The translations under genes and the position numbers were made by a program. This document shows, piece by piece, positions 6,439 through 14,195 of a stretch of 41,887 nucleotides of DNA. Position 1 is the first letter of the stretch; each line of letters begins with the position of its first letter. The notes under the pieces were generated by a model. It worked only from the letters and a program-made list of their open reading frames with translations. It did not search any database and had not been told where the DNA came from. Origin of the DNA: a virus. The stretch spans positions 1 through 41,887 of IMG/VR virus record IMGVR_UViG_3300009151_000009; one strand, written 5' to 3'.

Positions 6439-6625
6439 TGCGTCGAGGCGTCCAAACACTCTCTTGGCTGCGACTATTGTCTCACTGTTTGGCCAAGTCC
6501 ACGCACGCGCGTGAGACGGGGGGAGGGGGTCGACCGAGTTTGGCGGGGAAGATGCGCGACGAATCCACCCATCCAGATACCACAAAAACAAGTGCCGATC
6601 TCTCTGACGAGAGTCACAGTGGCAC

Positions 6626-6646
6626 AGTGTACAATTATTATACACT
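6626..6646. promoter_or_regulatory. palindromic operator-like site with a possible -10 box
   Basis: AGTGTA (6626-6631) and TACACT (6641-6646) form a perfect 6-base inverted repeat with a 9-base AT-rich centre that contains TATTAT (6636-6641). It lies 38 bases before ATG 6684, where a promoter and operator could be. No good -35 box is found at the expected distance. Confidence 0.4.
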
Positions 6647-6683
6647 TGCCCGTTTGACGTGGCTCGTATTAGTTTTCGCAGAA

Positions 6684-7067
6684 ATGAAGACTGATTTTTG
6701 TTACACGCAAGCAGAGTTGGACGCAGCAGCAGGGCACCCTGTCAGCATTGGAGATCGTGTGGAGGGACTGGACTGGGAGCGCAGGACACAGGGTAGAGGT
6801 ACCAAGGTTTGGTGGCACAAGAGCGCTTACGAGGCGTTTAAGGCGCAGGCTGGCCCAATCCAGGTTCCGCAGGAACAGCCAGAGTCACAGCCAGAGTCTG
6901 AAGTTCAGCAGCAAAAGATTGTCAGGATTTACCCGAACTTCAAGTGGGTGGAGACGAATAAGGGCCGCGTCTGGGTAGGGCTGAAGGGCGCTAATCTGAA
7001 GCGTGGTCAAATTATTGCAGTACAGTTTGGTAAGCTCTACCTCGGTAAGGTTGGGTTTAAACGCTAG
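6684..7067 (+). CDS. hypothetical protein, 127 aa
   Basis: Start chosen at ATG 6684 (MKTDFCYTQAELDAAAGHPV), because upstream in-frame sequence is low complexity. There are two conserved-looking parts: residues 1-55, and a C-terminal 50 residues (IVRIYPNFKWVETNKGRVWV, then GLKGANLKRGQIIAV) that look like a small beta domain. They are joined by a P/Q/S/E-rich linker. No family recognised. Its stop lies inside a TTTAAAC-GCTA-GTTTAAA hairpin (7056-7073). Confidence 0.6.
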   Translation: MKTDFCYTQAELDAAAGHPVSIGDRVEGLDWERRTQGRGTKVWWHKSAYEAFKAQAGPIQVPQEQPESQPESEVQQQKIVRIYPNFKWVETNKGRVWVGLKGANLKRGQIIAVQFGKLYLGKVGFKR

Positions 7068-7375
7068 TTTAAAGGAGTAGGAGCACTCTGAGTTGGCCGT
7101 CTGCTTCGCAGACTCTCGGAGCTAAAGCTCCTCACTCACTGTAGTATTTCTTTTGAGTTATTAACTCAAGGGAAGAGCATCAATCCGGAACGAATGAACC
7201 CGAGTGAGCATAGTACCCCCAAGACTCAGCATTACTGCCTATATCTTGAGATGTACTACATGCTTAAGAGCAACGATCCGTATACGTTGTCACCTTCGTG
7301 TCGCATTCACAGTGCTGGCCCATAGCTACCCGTTCAACCTGGCCTTATCCTCTATCGTGGGAGACTGTGCAGTAC

Positions 7376-7404
7376 TGACAGATTCTTGAACACCTGTCAT
7401 TTTT
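7376..7404 (+). terminator. terminator-like hairpin inside the non-coding region
   Basis: TGACAG (7376-7381) pairs with CTGTCA (7394-7399) across a 12-base loop and is followed directly by TTTTT (7400-7404). It could end a short RNA begun within 7100-7370, or attenuate transcription into the terminase. Confidence 0.4.
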
Positions 7405-7519
7405 AATCTAGGCCCAGAGGGATACCTAGAACTATGTCTTCAGTAGCGAGTCCTTCTTTCAGGTGATATCTCGGTACCTACACGGCAGATCTATCGTTGA
7501 CCTGCGCGAGTAAAGTGCC

Positions 7520-7532
7520 ACATTGGAAATGT
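7520..7532 (+). promoter_or_regulatory. hairpin holding the terminase ribosome-binding site
   Basis: ACATT (7520-7524) pairs with AATGT (7528-7532), leaving GGA as the loop, one base before ATG 7534. The GGA(AA) in this hairpin is the only Shine-Dalgarno-like sequence for the terminase gene, so the structure could tune its translation. Confidence 0.4.
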
Positions 7533-7533
7533 C

Positions 7534-9258
7534 ATGTCAACACCGACCGATAAATTAATCGAGAAAATCCTAAAATTTCAGCTTAAGGAGCATCCTTTTC
7601 TTCCCAGCCCTACAACGGAAGAGCGGCTGACAATGTGCAACAATATTGGCCCGGAGGAGACGTACAAACTTTTGCTGGTACGTGAGCATCGGGCCAAGGC
7701 CGAAGAGGAAGATCCTTACCGCTATGGAATCGAGCTGGAAAGCTGGCCTACCGCAGACAAAATGCTCAACAAATTCAATGAAACTCTCATCCTGGGAGGC
7801 AACCGGTCAGGAAAGACTAACTACGCAGCAAAACGTGCTGCCCAGGTCTTTGTAGGTCACGACATCAACAATGACTCCCCTGAGTGGGTCAGGGAACGGC
7901 AGAAAAAGCGCGGCATGAACATTTGGTGCTTTCATAGCAACAACATGAACAGCATCGCCATGCAGCAGAGCGTTTTTTACAATTACCTTCCAAGGGAACT
8001 AAAGGACGCAAAACGCAACAGTCACACTCAATTGAGTTGGACTCAGAAAAACGGTTTTACAGATAACACTGCCGTTTACATGAAAAACCAGATTTGGTTT
8101 CTTAATTACGAGCAAAAGATCACTGTCATTGAAGGTGGTGAAGTTGATTTTATTTGGTGTGACGAGTTGATCCCCAAAGATTGGCTGGAGACGATTCGCT
8201 ACCGCTTGGTTACCAGAAACGGGAAACTGCTAGTCACGTTTACGCCGGTACAAGGCTACACTCCTGTTGTTAAGGAGTACGTTTCCGGCTCCAAGGTGAC
8301 GTCTTGGAAGGAATCTGAGCTGCTTCAGGGCCAGAACATAATTGGCGTGCCAAAGGGACATATGCCGTACACTGCCGAGCATCCCATGGGCAGGCATGGT
8401 GTAGTCTGGTTTCACTCCAAGCTGAACCCATACAACAACTGGGATCGCATGAAGAGTGAGCTTAAGGGACGCTCCACCTATGACATCAAGATCCGCGCTT
8501 ACGGATGGGCAGAGCAGACAGCAGGCAGCCAGTTTCCGATGTTTGGTGAGCACAACGTATTTCAGGGTGACATCGACACTATTTGCCCGTCAGGGACAAA
8601 CTACATGGTCGCTGACCCTGCCGGAGCGCGAAACTGGTTTATGCTTTGGGCTAGAGTAGACGAGGAAGGTATCATCTGGGTCTACAGGGAGTGGCCCGAC
8701 AGGTCATATGGCGAGTGGGCAATGCCAGGTGAAAAAGCGGACGGCAAACCAGGCCCAGCACAGAAAGCTGGAGCAGGAAGAGGCATTGACGAGTATACCA
8801 ATCTGATCTGGGCACTGGAAACAGAGCGTCGAGACGCAAACAGGGAAGAAATTGAAGAACGATACATTGACCCTAGAAGCGCAGGCACACAATCTATCAC
8901 CAACGATGGGGGTGTCACACTTCTTGACCTGCTCAGTCAGGCTGAAAACGCACTTTATTTCACTCCAGCAGTATCCGTAAACGTGGAAGAACGTGTGTTA
9001 ATTATCAATGATTTGCTCAGTTGGAATAGAGAAGAAGCAATGGAAAAAGGTGTAAACCACCCAAAACTTATGATACATGAAGACTGTCAGAATCTTATAT
9101 TTAGCATGACAGAGTGGACTGGACTTGATGGCCAAAAGGGCGCCAGCAAAGACCCTATTGATGCTTTAGGTTACATGGTTGTGATGCAGCCAAAGCACAT
9201 AAATAGTGAAAAGTGGAAAAAGCACTGGCAATCTGCAGCAAAGTGTGGGACTTATTAA
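7534..9258 (+). CDS. terL: terminase large subunit (packaging ATPase/nuclease)
   Basis: A 574-residue protein. Walker A GGNRSGKT at 88-95, Walker B VDFIWCDE at 204-211 and a coupling motif LLVTFTPVQGY near 231-241 mark the packaging ATPase. The RNase H-like nuclease follows, with candidate metal-binding acidic residues D361 (VADPAG), D446 (YIDPRS) and D540/D543 (DPIDALGYM). It powers DNA translocation into the prohead and cuts the concatemer. It is followed after 10 bases by the portal gene, as usual. Upstream lies the structured non-coding region, which could be the packaging recognition site. Confidence 0.93.
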   Translation: MSTPTDKLIEKILKFQLKEHPFLPSPTTEERLTMCNNIGPEETYKLLLVREHRAKAEEEDPYRYGIELESWPTADKMLNKFNETLILGGNRSGKTNYAAKRAAQVFVGHDINNDSPEWVRERQKKRGMNIWCFHSNNMNSIAMQQSVFYNYLPRELKDAKRNSHTQLSWTQKNGFTDNTAVYMKNQIWFLNYEQKITVIEGGEVDFIWCDELIPKDWLETIRYRLVTRNGKLLVTFTPVQGYTPVVKEYVSGSKVTSWKESELLQGQNIIGVPKGHMPYTAEHPMGRHGVVWFHSKLNPYNNWDRMKSELKGRSTYDIKIRAYGWAEQTAGSQFPMFGEHNVFQGDIDTICPSGTNYMVADPAGARNWFMLWARVDEEGIIWVYREWPDRSYGEWAMPGEKADGKPGPAQKAGAGRGIDEYTNLIWALETERRDANREEIEERYIDPRSAGTQSITNDGGVTLLDLLSQAENALYFTPAVSVNVEERVLIINDLLSWNREEAMEKGVNHPKLMIHEDCQNLIFSMTEWTGLDGQKGASKDPIDALGYMVVMQPKHINSEKWKKHWQSAAKCGTY

Positions 9259-9268
9259 TTAAACGATT

Positions 9269-11389
9269 ATGCCCAATACTAAGACAGACCCATTGGCATT
9301 TGCCTCGGCCAATCCGCATGTTGGAGATTTGCTAAGCGAATACAATCGTGCAATGGTCAATTCCAGTCAGGGCAATCTCGTTACAAAATTTGATAATATC
9401 CGTTTTGCTCGCTGGACTGGACAGACAGATGACGGCAAGAAACACAGCGAAAACCGTCCTGAAAACAGTCCCGCTTGGCCTTTTGAGGGTGCTTCTGACG
9501 TTCGCAATCGTTTGATCGACTCAAGCTGCAACGAGTTAACCTACCTACTCACAGGAGCTTTTGAGAAGGCCGAAATCCGTTCTGCAGGTACAGAACTGAC
9601 CGACATGCCACTGTCCAGCATCGGCACAACGCTGCTCAAGTGGATTCGTGACAGTAAAATGTCTCAGCAGCTCCGCAAAGAGGCAGAATTGGGCGCTCAG
9701 TACGCCTTGCAGTATGGTTGGAGCGCGTTCTTTGTAGGCTGGCAGCAGAACATCTCTAAGCGTTCTCAGCCGATCTCCATGCAGGAGATCATGCAGATGG
9801 CCCAGCAATCTGGCAGCGAAACGCTGATGCAGTTGCCACAGATGATTATGCAACAGCCTGAAATGGCTGCTGATATCATCCAGACTGCCATTCCGAACGC
9901 CACAAAGTCAGAGGCAAAACGGATGGTTAAGGAACTGGCAGAGACAGGCCAGACCACTTACGACGAAGAATATGTCAGCAAAAACCTTCCTGAAGTCGTT
10001 GCTCTCAAGCCTTGGGATGAGATTATCTTTCCGCCAGAGGCAGCAGACCTCCAGCGGGCGCGTGTTATTTTCCGTAGGACTTGGATGTCTGAAGTTGAGT
10101 TGCGTGAAAAAATCGCGACCGAAGGCTGGAACGCAGACTGGGTAGACCTCGCCCTGCAACAGCTCGGCAAAAGCAGCACGTTTTACAACATTAACCTGCT
10201 GCCTACGACCACGATGCTAGCCTACAATGGCACAAATTACAGCAACATGGTGGAGGTAGTCTATTGCTACACCAAAAGCATGGATGGGGACGCCCCCGCC
10301 ATCTTCTACACTGTGATTTGCCCGCAGGCAGCCAGCAACATGCCCAGGTTCACTGACTCTTGGGCCATTCACGAGCGGCTTGATTACGCACATGGAGAAT
10401 ACCCTTTTGTTGAGTTTAGACGTGAACAGCTTCGTCGTGCTGTGGTCGATACTCGCGGCATTCCTGAACTTGCGGCGACTGATCAGGATGAGATCAAAGC
10501 CCAGCACGACTCGATCCGTGACCACACTGCGTTCTCCACGCTTCCTCCGATCAAGGTGGTAAAGCGTATCGGCACGATCAACAAGATTGGCCCTGGAGTT
10601 GCGCTTCCTGTGACAAATCAGAACGACTACACGTTCATGGATCCACCTGCGCGTGAACCCACTGTAGCGTTTAATCTAATTAACCGTGTTGAAGCAAATC
10701 ACGCTGCTTACTTTGGCACTATCAACGTTGCCGTTGCACCACTTAAGACGCAGTTGATTCAGCAGGCACTAGTGAACTCATGGCTAACAACATGGCGTTC
10801 CGTGTTCCGACAAATGTTCTCGTTGTGCTGCCAGTACATGTCTCCAGAAGAGATTCAGCGCATTACTGGAGGCGTGTTGCCTCATAACTTGTCAGATATA
10901 CACAACGAATTTGACATTAACGTTCGGTTTGACGTGGCTAATTTGGACAGGGAATACGTTTCACAGAAAATCCAGTTCCTTACGCAGATCTCACAACTTG
11001 ACGTTGGTGGAGTGCTAAACCGGAATCGCCTCACAGAGATGATGATCCAGGCTATCGCTCCAGAGATGGCATCTGAGCTGATTATGAATCCGCAGCAGGC
11101 TTCCCAGAAGATGTACAAAGACGTGCAGTCTGACATCGGGAACATGCTATTGGGCAACGAGGCCATCTACCAAGAAAACGATCCGGCTGCTCAGACAAAG
11201 TTGCAGTATGCACAGCAGATCCTGCAGTCAAACCAAAAGGCGCAGGCTGCTTTGCAGCAGGATCAGAACTTTCAGGCGTTGTTCCAGAACTACGTTAAGA
11301 GTCTGCAAATGTCGATAACGCAGCATCAAAACGCTCAAATTGGGCGCATTGGCGTTAATCCAGTTCAGCCTCAACCAGGACAACAATGA
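9269..11389 (+). CDS. portal protein
   Basis: A 706-residue protein directly after the terminase. It has the podovirus-type portal layout: an N-terminal wing with a PAWPFEGASDVRNRLID segment, a middle region with VALKPWDEIIFPPEA and DYAHGEYPFVEFRRE, an ADQDEIKAQHDSIRDHTAF-like stem region (actual start ATDQDE) and a glutamine-rich C-terminal tail. The portal forms the dodecameric DNA channel and the terminase docking site. There is no clear Shine-Dalgarno (AATTAAACGATT precedes ATG). The family assignment rests on position, length and overall pattern. Confidence 0.85.
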   Translation: MPNTKTDPLAFASANPHVGDLLSEYNRAMVNSSQGNLVTKFDNIRFARWTGQTDDGKKHSENRPENSPAWPFEGASDVRNRLIDSSCNELTYLLTGAFEKAEIRSAGTELTDMPLSSIGTTLLKWIRDSKMSQQLRKEAELGAQYALQYGWSAFFVGWQQNISKRSQPISMQEIMQMAQQSGSETLMQLPQMIMQQPEMAADIIQTAIPNATKSEAKRMVKELAETGQTTYDEEYVSKNLPEVVALKPWDEIIFPPEAADLQRARVIFRRTWMSEVELREKIATEGWNADWVDLALQQLGKSSTFYNINLLPTTTMLAYNGTNYSNMVEVVYCYTKSMDGDAPAIFYTVICPQAASNMPRFTDSWAIHERLDYAHGEYPFVEFRREQLRRAVVDTRGIPELAATDQDEIKAQHDSIRDHTAFSTLPPIKVVKRIGTINKIGPGVALPVTNQNDYTFMDPPAREPTVAFNLINRVEANHAAYFGTINVAVAPLKTQLIQQALVNSWLTTWRSVFRQMFSLCCQYMSPEEIQRITGGVLPHNLSDIHNEFDINVRFDVANLDREYVSQKIQFLTQISQLDVGGVLNRNRLTEMMIQAIAPEMASELIMNPQQASQKMYKDVQSDIGNMLLGNEAIYQENDPAAQTKLQYAQQILQSNQKAQAALQQDQNFQALFQNYVKSLQMSITQHQNAQIGRIGVNPVQPQPGQQ

Positions 11390-11634
11390 CAGACGACCAG
11401 CGTAACGCTTTTGGTTTTACGGGAAAGAATGTTTTATGGGATCAAATCCTTAAAGCCATTCAGGAAAGCCAGGAAACCCTTTGGATGCACGCAATTAGCG
11501 GCAACGTAAAGGGCGAAGATCGCACTCATGCTTGCGGACAAGCTGATGGTGCTAATATGATATTTTCAATGTTAATAGCATTAAGACAACAAGCCAGATT
11601 ATTAAATGGTTTGACTTCTGAAGAAGATTTGTAA
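11386..11634 (+). CDS. small hypothetical protein between portal and scaffold, 82 aa
   Basis: Starts by ATGA overlap with the portal stop. It is helical; the central HACGQADGANMIFSMLIALR resembles small phage proteins found beside the portal gene. No membrane segment or known motif. A 69-base gap follows before the scaffold gene. A role in head assembly is only inferred from position. Confidence 0.6.
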   Translation: MTDDQRNAFGFTGKNVLWDQILKAIQESQETLWMHAISGNVKGEDRTHACGQADGANMIFSMLIALRQQARLLNGLTSEEDL

Positions 11635-11703
11635 TAAATACAAACAACGGGCCTTCCAGCGTTACTGGATTGATTAAATAAAGGGTCTTGCAACCTTAAC
11701 TGC

Positions 11704-12687
11704 ATGAACGAAGAAAACACACAGCCTGATTCTGCGGGTCAGGAGGCAGCAAATAATCCCGTTGACAATAAACTCGGTCATTTGGACGTAAACAGTCTTA
11801 CAGACTTGTTGAAATCCGGCTTCCTTTCCGAGGAGGAAACTGCGCCCGCCAAAGCGGAGCAAGAGGGTACGCCCGAGGAAACCGATACCTCTGAAGAGGA
11901 TGTCGATCAGTCCGAAGATGCGCCCGATCAATCCGAACCTGAAGTTGACGAAAGTACGTTAAGCAAGGGAGTCCAGAAACGCATCAACAAATTAGTTGCT
12001 GCAAAGAAGGCCGCTCAAGCTGAACTAGATGCCCAAAAGACTAGGTTGTCCCAATTAGAGGGAGAACTGCAGTCTGCAAAGGCATCAACTCCGGTACGAA
12101 AACCAGACGTTTCAGAATTTGTTGCAACTTTGGACACTCCTAAACGAGTGGAAGAAGAGTACAGCAAAGCATTGGAAGTTATTTTGTGGTGCGAAGACAA
12201 TGCAGATGGTGGAGTCATTCCATTGCCAAATGGCGATGAGCATGAACTCACTGCAGCAGAAGTTCGAGCCATGAAACGGACGGCCATGAAACGGAAAGAA
12301 ATCGAACTTCCTCAAAGAATGCAGTACTTGCAGACGCAAGCCGCTGCTGATTCTCAGGTAACTAAAGATTTTCCTTGGTACTCAAACCCTGCAAGCGAGG
12401 AATACCAATTCACGCAACAGGTCTTGAGAGAGTTTCCGGAGATTAAACGCCGCCCTGATCACAAGCATGTCCTTGGTCTACTGGCGTTGGGTGCAAAAGC
12501 ATACAACGACCAAAAGGCAAAGAAAACAGCTCCAGTAATCAAGCGTGCGCAAGTTCAGCCTGGAGTTAAATCTTCTCCTGCACCCAAGCAAGACGGAGAC
12601 ATCGCCACTTTAAAGAGGAATTTCGCAAGAAATTCTTCTGATCAGAAAGGATTGACTGACTTGGTTAAAGCAATGGGGTTTGTGTAA
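11704..12687 (+). CDS. scaffolding-like protein
   Basis: A 327-residue protein placed between portal and capsid. The first 80 residues are very acidic and low in complexity (EEDVDQSEDAPDQSEPEVDE), followed by a helical coiled coil (about 85-125) and a lysine-rich C-terminus. This is the usual make-up of internal scaffolds, which guide coat assembly and then leave. There is no protease gene nearby. The assignment rests on position and composition, not on a sequence motif. Confidence 0.7.
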   Translation: MNEENTQPDSAGQEAANNPVDNKLGHLDVNSLTDLLKSGFLSEEETAPAKAEQEGTPEETDTSEEDVDQSEDAPDQSEPEVDESTLSKGVQKRINKLVAAKKAAQAELDAQKTRLSQLEGELQSAKASTPVRKPDVSEFVATLDTPKRVEEEYSKALEVILWCEDNADGGVIPLPNGDEHELTAAEVRAMKRTAMKRKEIELPQRMQYLQTQAAADSQVTKDFPWYSNPASEEYQFTQQVLREFPEIKRRPDHKHVLGLLALGAKAYNDQKAKKTAPVIKRAQVQPGVKSSPAPKQDGDIATLKRNFARNSSDQKGLTDLVKAMGFV

Positions 12688-12716
12688 ACCCTTTCATTTA
12701 GTAACTCATTATTTTT

Positions 12717-13781
12717 ATGGCACTTCTTACTGAACCTAATCTCTCCGGTCGCGGTAAACGCGAAGACCTCGCAGACATGATCGCCCTTGTGGATGCTCGT
12801 GACACTCCTTTTGTGTCCATGGCCCGCAAAGGCAGCAAGCCAGGGAATATGAAATTCCAGTGGCAGGCAGACCAGAACCCAACTCCTCAAGTTGGTGGTG
12901 TTGTTGACGGCACGGACGTTAGCTCCTACAACAATTATGTTGTTGGTTACCGCAAGCAGCTCGCAAACTATGCGCAGATTTTCCGCCGCACTGTTCGCGT
13001 GTCTAAGCTTGCGCAGGATCTGGCTGATGTTGCTGGCGTGCGTGACTCGCTTTCTGACAACGTAGCTAAGGCTATCGTTGGCCTTAAGCGTGACATGGAA
13101 GTGACTTTCACCTCCAATCAGCTTGGTCAGATTGATGACGGCACAAACCCTTATCTCACGGCTGGCGTTCAATCTTGGATTGGCGGCGACGACATTGGGA
13201 CGGGAATCAACATTGGTTCTGGAACCACAGCTCCTTCGTTCATTACGCCTGGTGGCTCGATTGTGTCTGGTTCCAATGCCTCCGCATTGAGCGATGTGAC
13301 GGTACAGGGTTTACTTAAATCCATCTTTGATGTGACTGGTCAGTACAAGTCCTTTGATTGTATCGTTGGAACGGATCTTAAGCGCGCCTTCACTGGCCTG
13401 CTTGGAACGACTGCACTGACGACCACGAGCACTGTTGGTGTGACTGGTGCTGGGGCAACAAAGATCCAGACATTCCAGCGTGACGCTGCTGCTGACACAT
13501 ACATCCAGTCCATGGACGTATTCCAAGGCGATTTCGGTACGGTGCGCTTGCATCCTACCACATTCCTTGGGACGATCTCCAGCAACACTTACACCGCAAA
13601 GACTGCTTACGGCCTGGTTCTGGATATGAGCTTAATTGAAGTTCGTTACGGTGGCAACGTGGCCCAGGTCACGGCACTGCCTGACTACGGTGGCGGCCCT
13701 GCTCGTTTGATCGAGGCTGTTGCTGGTCTTGTAGTTGGCAACCCGCTCGGCCTTGGCAAGTTCACCTACGCTGCTGCTTAG
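12717..13781 (+). CDS. major capsid protein (SU10 / DUF5309-like)
   Basis: A 354-residue protein with N-terminal DLADMIALVDARDTPFVSMA and then a MKFQWQADQ segment. These match my recollection of the SU10-type coat family (DUF5309), in which xIxxxxPxDTPFxSxxxKG and an FEWxxD segment are typical. The middle contains VRVSKLAQDLADVAGV; the rest is rich in T/G/A beta structure. It builds the icosahedral shell. The leader is AT-rich (CATTATTTTT) without a Shine-Dalgarno, unusual for so abundant a protein. Confidence 0.85.
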   Translation: MALLTEPNLSGRGKREDLADMIALVDARDTPFVSMARKGSKPGNMKFQWQADQNPTPQVGGVVDGTDVSSYNNYVVGYRKQLANYAQIFRRTVRVSKLAQDLADVAGVRDSLSDNVAKAIVGLKRDMEVTFTSNQLGQIDDGTNPYLTAGVQSWIGGDDIGTGINIGSGTTAPSFITPGGSIVSGSNASALSDVTVQGLLKSIFDVTGQYKSFDCIVGTDLKRAFTGLLGTTALTTTSTVGVTGAGATKIQTFQRDAAADTYIQSMDVFQGDFGTVRLHPTTFLGTISSNTYTAKTAYGLVLDMSLIEVRYGGNVAQVTALPDYGGGPARLIEAVAGLVVGNPLGLGKFTYAAA

Positions 13782-13868
13782 TAGCCTTCTGAGCGACACC
13801 TGCCAGTACGCGATCACGGTTGCGTTTCTAGAAGTGGTGTGACAGCGTGGAGAGACACGCACCATTTT

Positions 13869-14195
13869 ATGATTGAAAGCATTGACCCTTCACTTCATGG
13901 ACAGCTTGAAAAAGAGCTTCGTTCCGGCTGGCAACGTAATCAAATTCAAGCGGCTGTAGAAGCCCGCAAATTTGGCAAAGAGAACGCTAAAAGACACAAA
14001 TCCATTGAAGGACTAGGGCAACTCGTAGCTCGTATTCCAACGACAGCTTATCATTTTTGGGGACAAAAACTTGGTTATGGCTGCTGGAATGACAAAGAGT
14101 TTATGGATGAATTTTTGCGTGACAATCCAGAGCTTCGAGTCAATAGTGGGGGGACTAAAGAAATTCAAGTTGGTTGGACTCCATCAGCTAAATGA
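13869..14195 (+). CDS. hypothetical protein downstream of capsid, 108 aa
   Basis: Start at ATG 13869 (MIESIDPSLHGQLEKELRSG). A helical basic first half, then RIPTTAYHFWGQKLGYGCWN and an FLRDNPELRV segment. Similar small proteins sit after the capsid gene in related podoviruses as I remember them; the role is unknown. The 87 bases before it are non-coding and can form a GCGTG/CACGC hairpin (13845-13860) just before the start. It overlaps the next gene by ATGA. Confidence 0.65.
   Translation: MIESIDPSLHGQLEKELRSGWQRNQIQAAVEARKFGKENAKRHKSIEGLGQLVARIPTTAYHFWGQKLGYGCWNDKEFMDEFLRDNPELRVNSGGTKEIQVGWTPSAK

Larger units (their letters stand above)
6284..6683. other. 400-base non-coding region
   Basis: Open frames here are low in coding character and overlap each other, so I call no gene. 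It holds the terminator at 6306-6341, a 21-base copy of part of the amidotransferase gene (6365-6385), three tandem GGGTGGA units (6418-6438), a G-run near 6517, and an AGTGTA...TACACT palindrome at 6626-6646. It ends at the start of the gene at 6684. Confidence 0.6.
7056..7533 (+). ncRNA. candidate structured RNA / packaging-control region upstream of terminase
   Basis: From 7068 to 7533 there is no credible gene, but many consecutive stem-loops: 7056-7073 (7-base stem), 7099-7113 (GTCTGC/GCAGAC), 7118-7131 (GGAGC/GCTCC), 7153-7169 (TTGAGTTA/TAACTCAA), 7245-7268 (CTTGAG-ATGT/ACAT-CTTAAG with a bulge and one G-U), 7271-7289 (CAACG/CGTTG), 7376-7399 (TGACAG/CTGTCA, then T5) and 7407-7430 (TCTAGG-CCC/GGG-CCTAGA). 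Longer-range pairs are CTCACTC 7131-7137 with GAGTGAG 7202-7208, and CACAGT 7308-7313 with ACTGTG 7364-7369. I cannot match it to a known RNA. It could be a large structured RNA, a terminase leader, or a cos/pac region. Confidence 0.4.

Noticed and set aside
6420-6683. Longer start for the gene at 6684
   Set aside because: The upstream in-frame sequence is low complexity and shares bases with repeats and a terminator-rich region; ATG 6684 opens the natural protein sequence.
7204-7389. 61-codon open frame in the region before the terminase
   Set aside because: The residues (rich in R, C, S, L without pattern) look random, there is no ribosome site, and the region is dominated by stem-loops. 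Treated as non-coding.
7068-7533. tRNA or rRNA fragment
   Set aside because: No cloverleaf with a T-loop GTTCRA and proper stem spacing, and no rRNA signature stretch that I could recognise on either strand.
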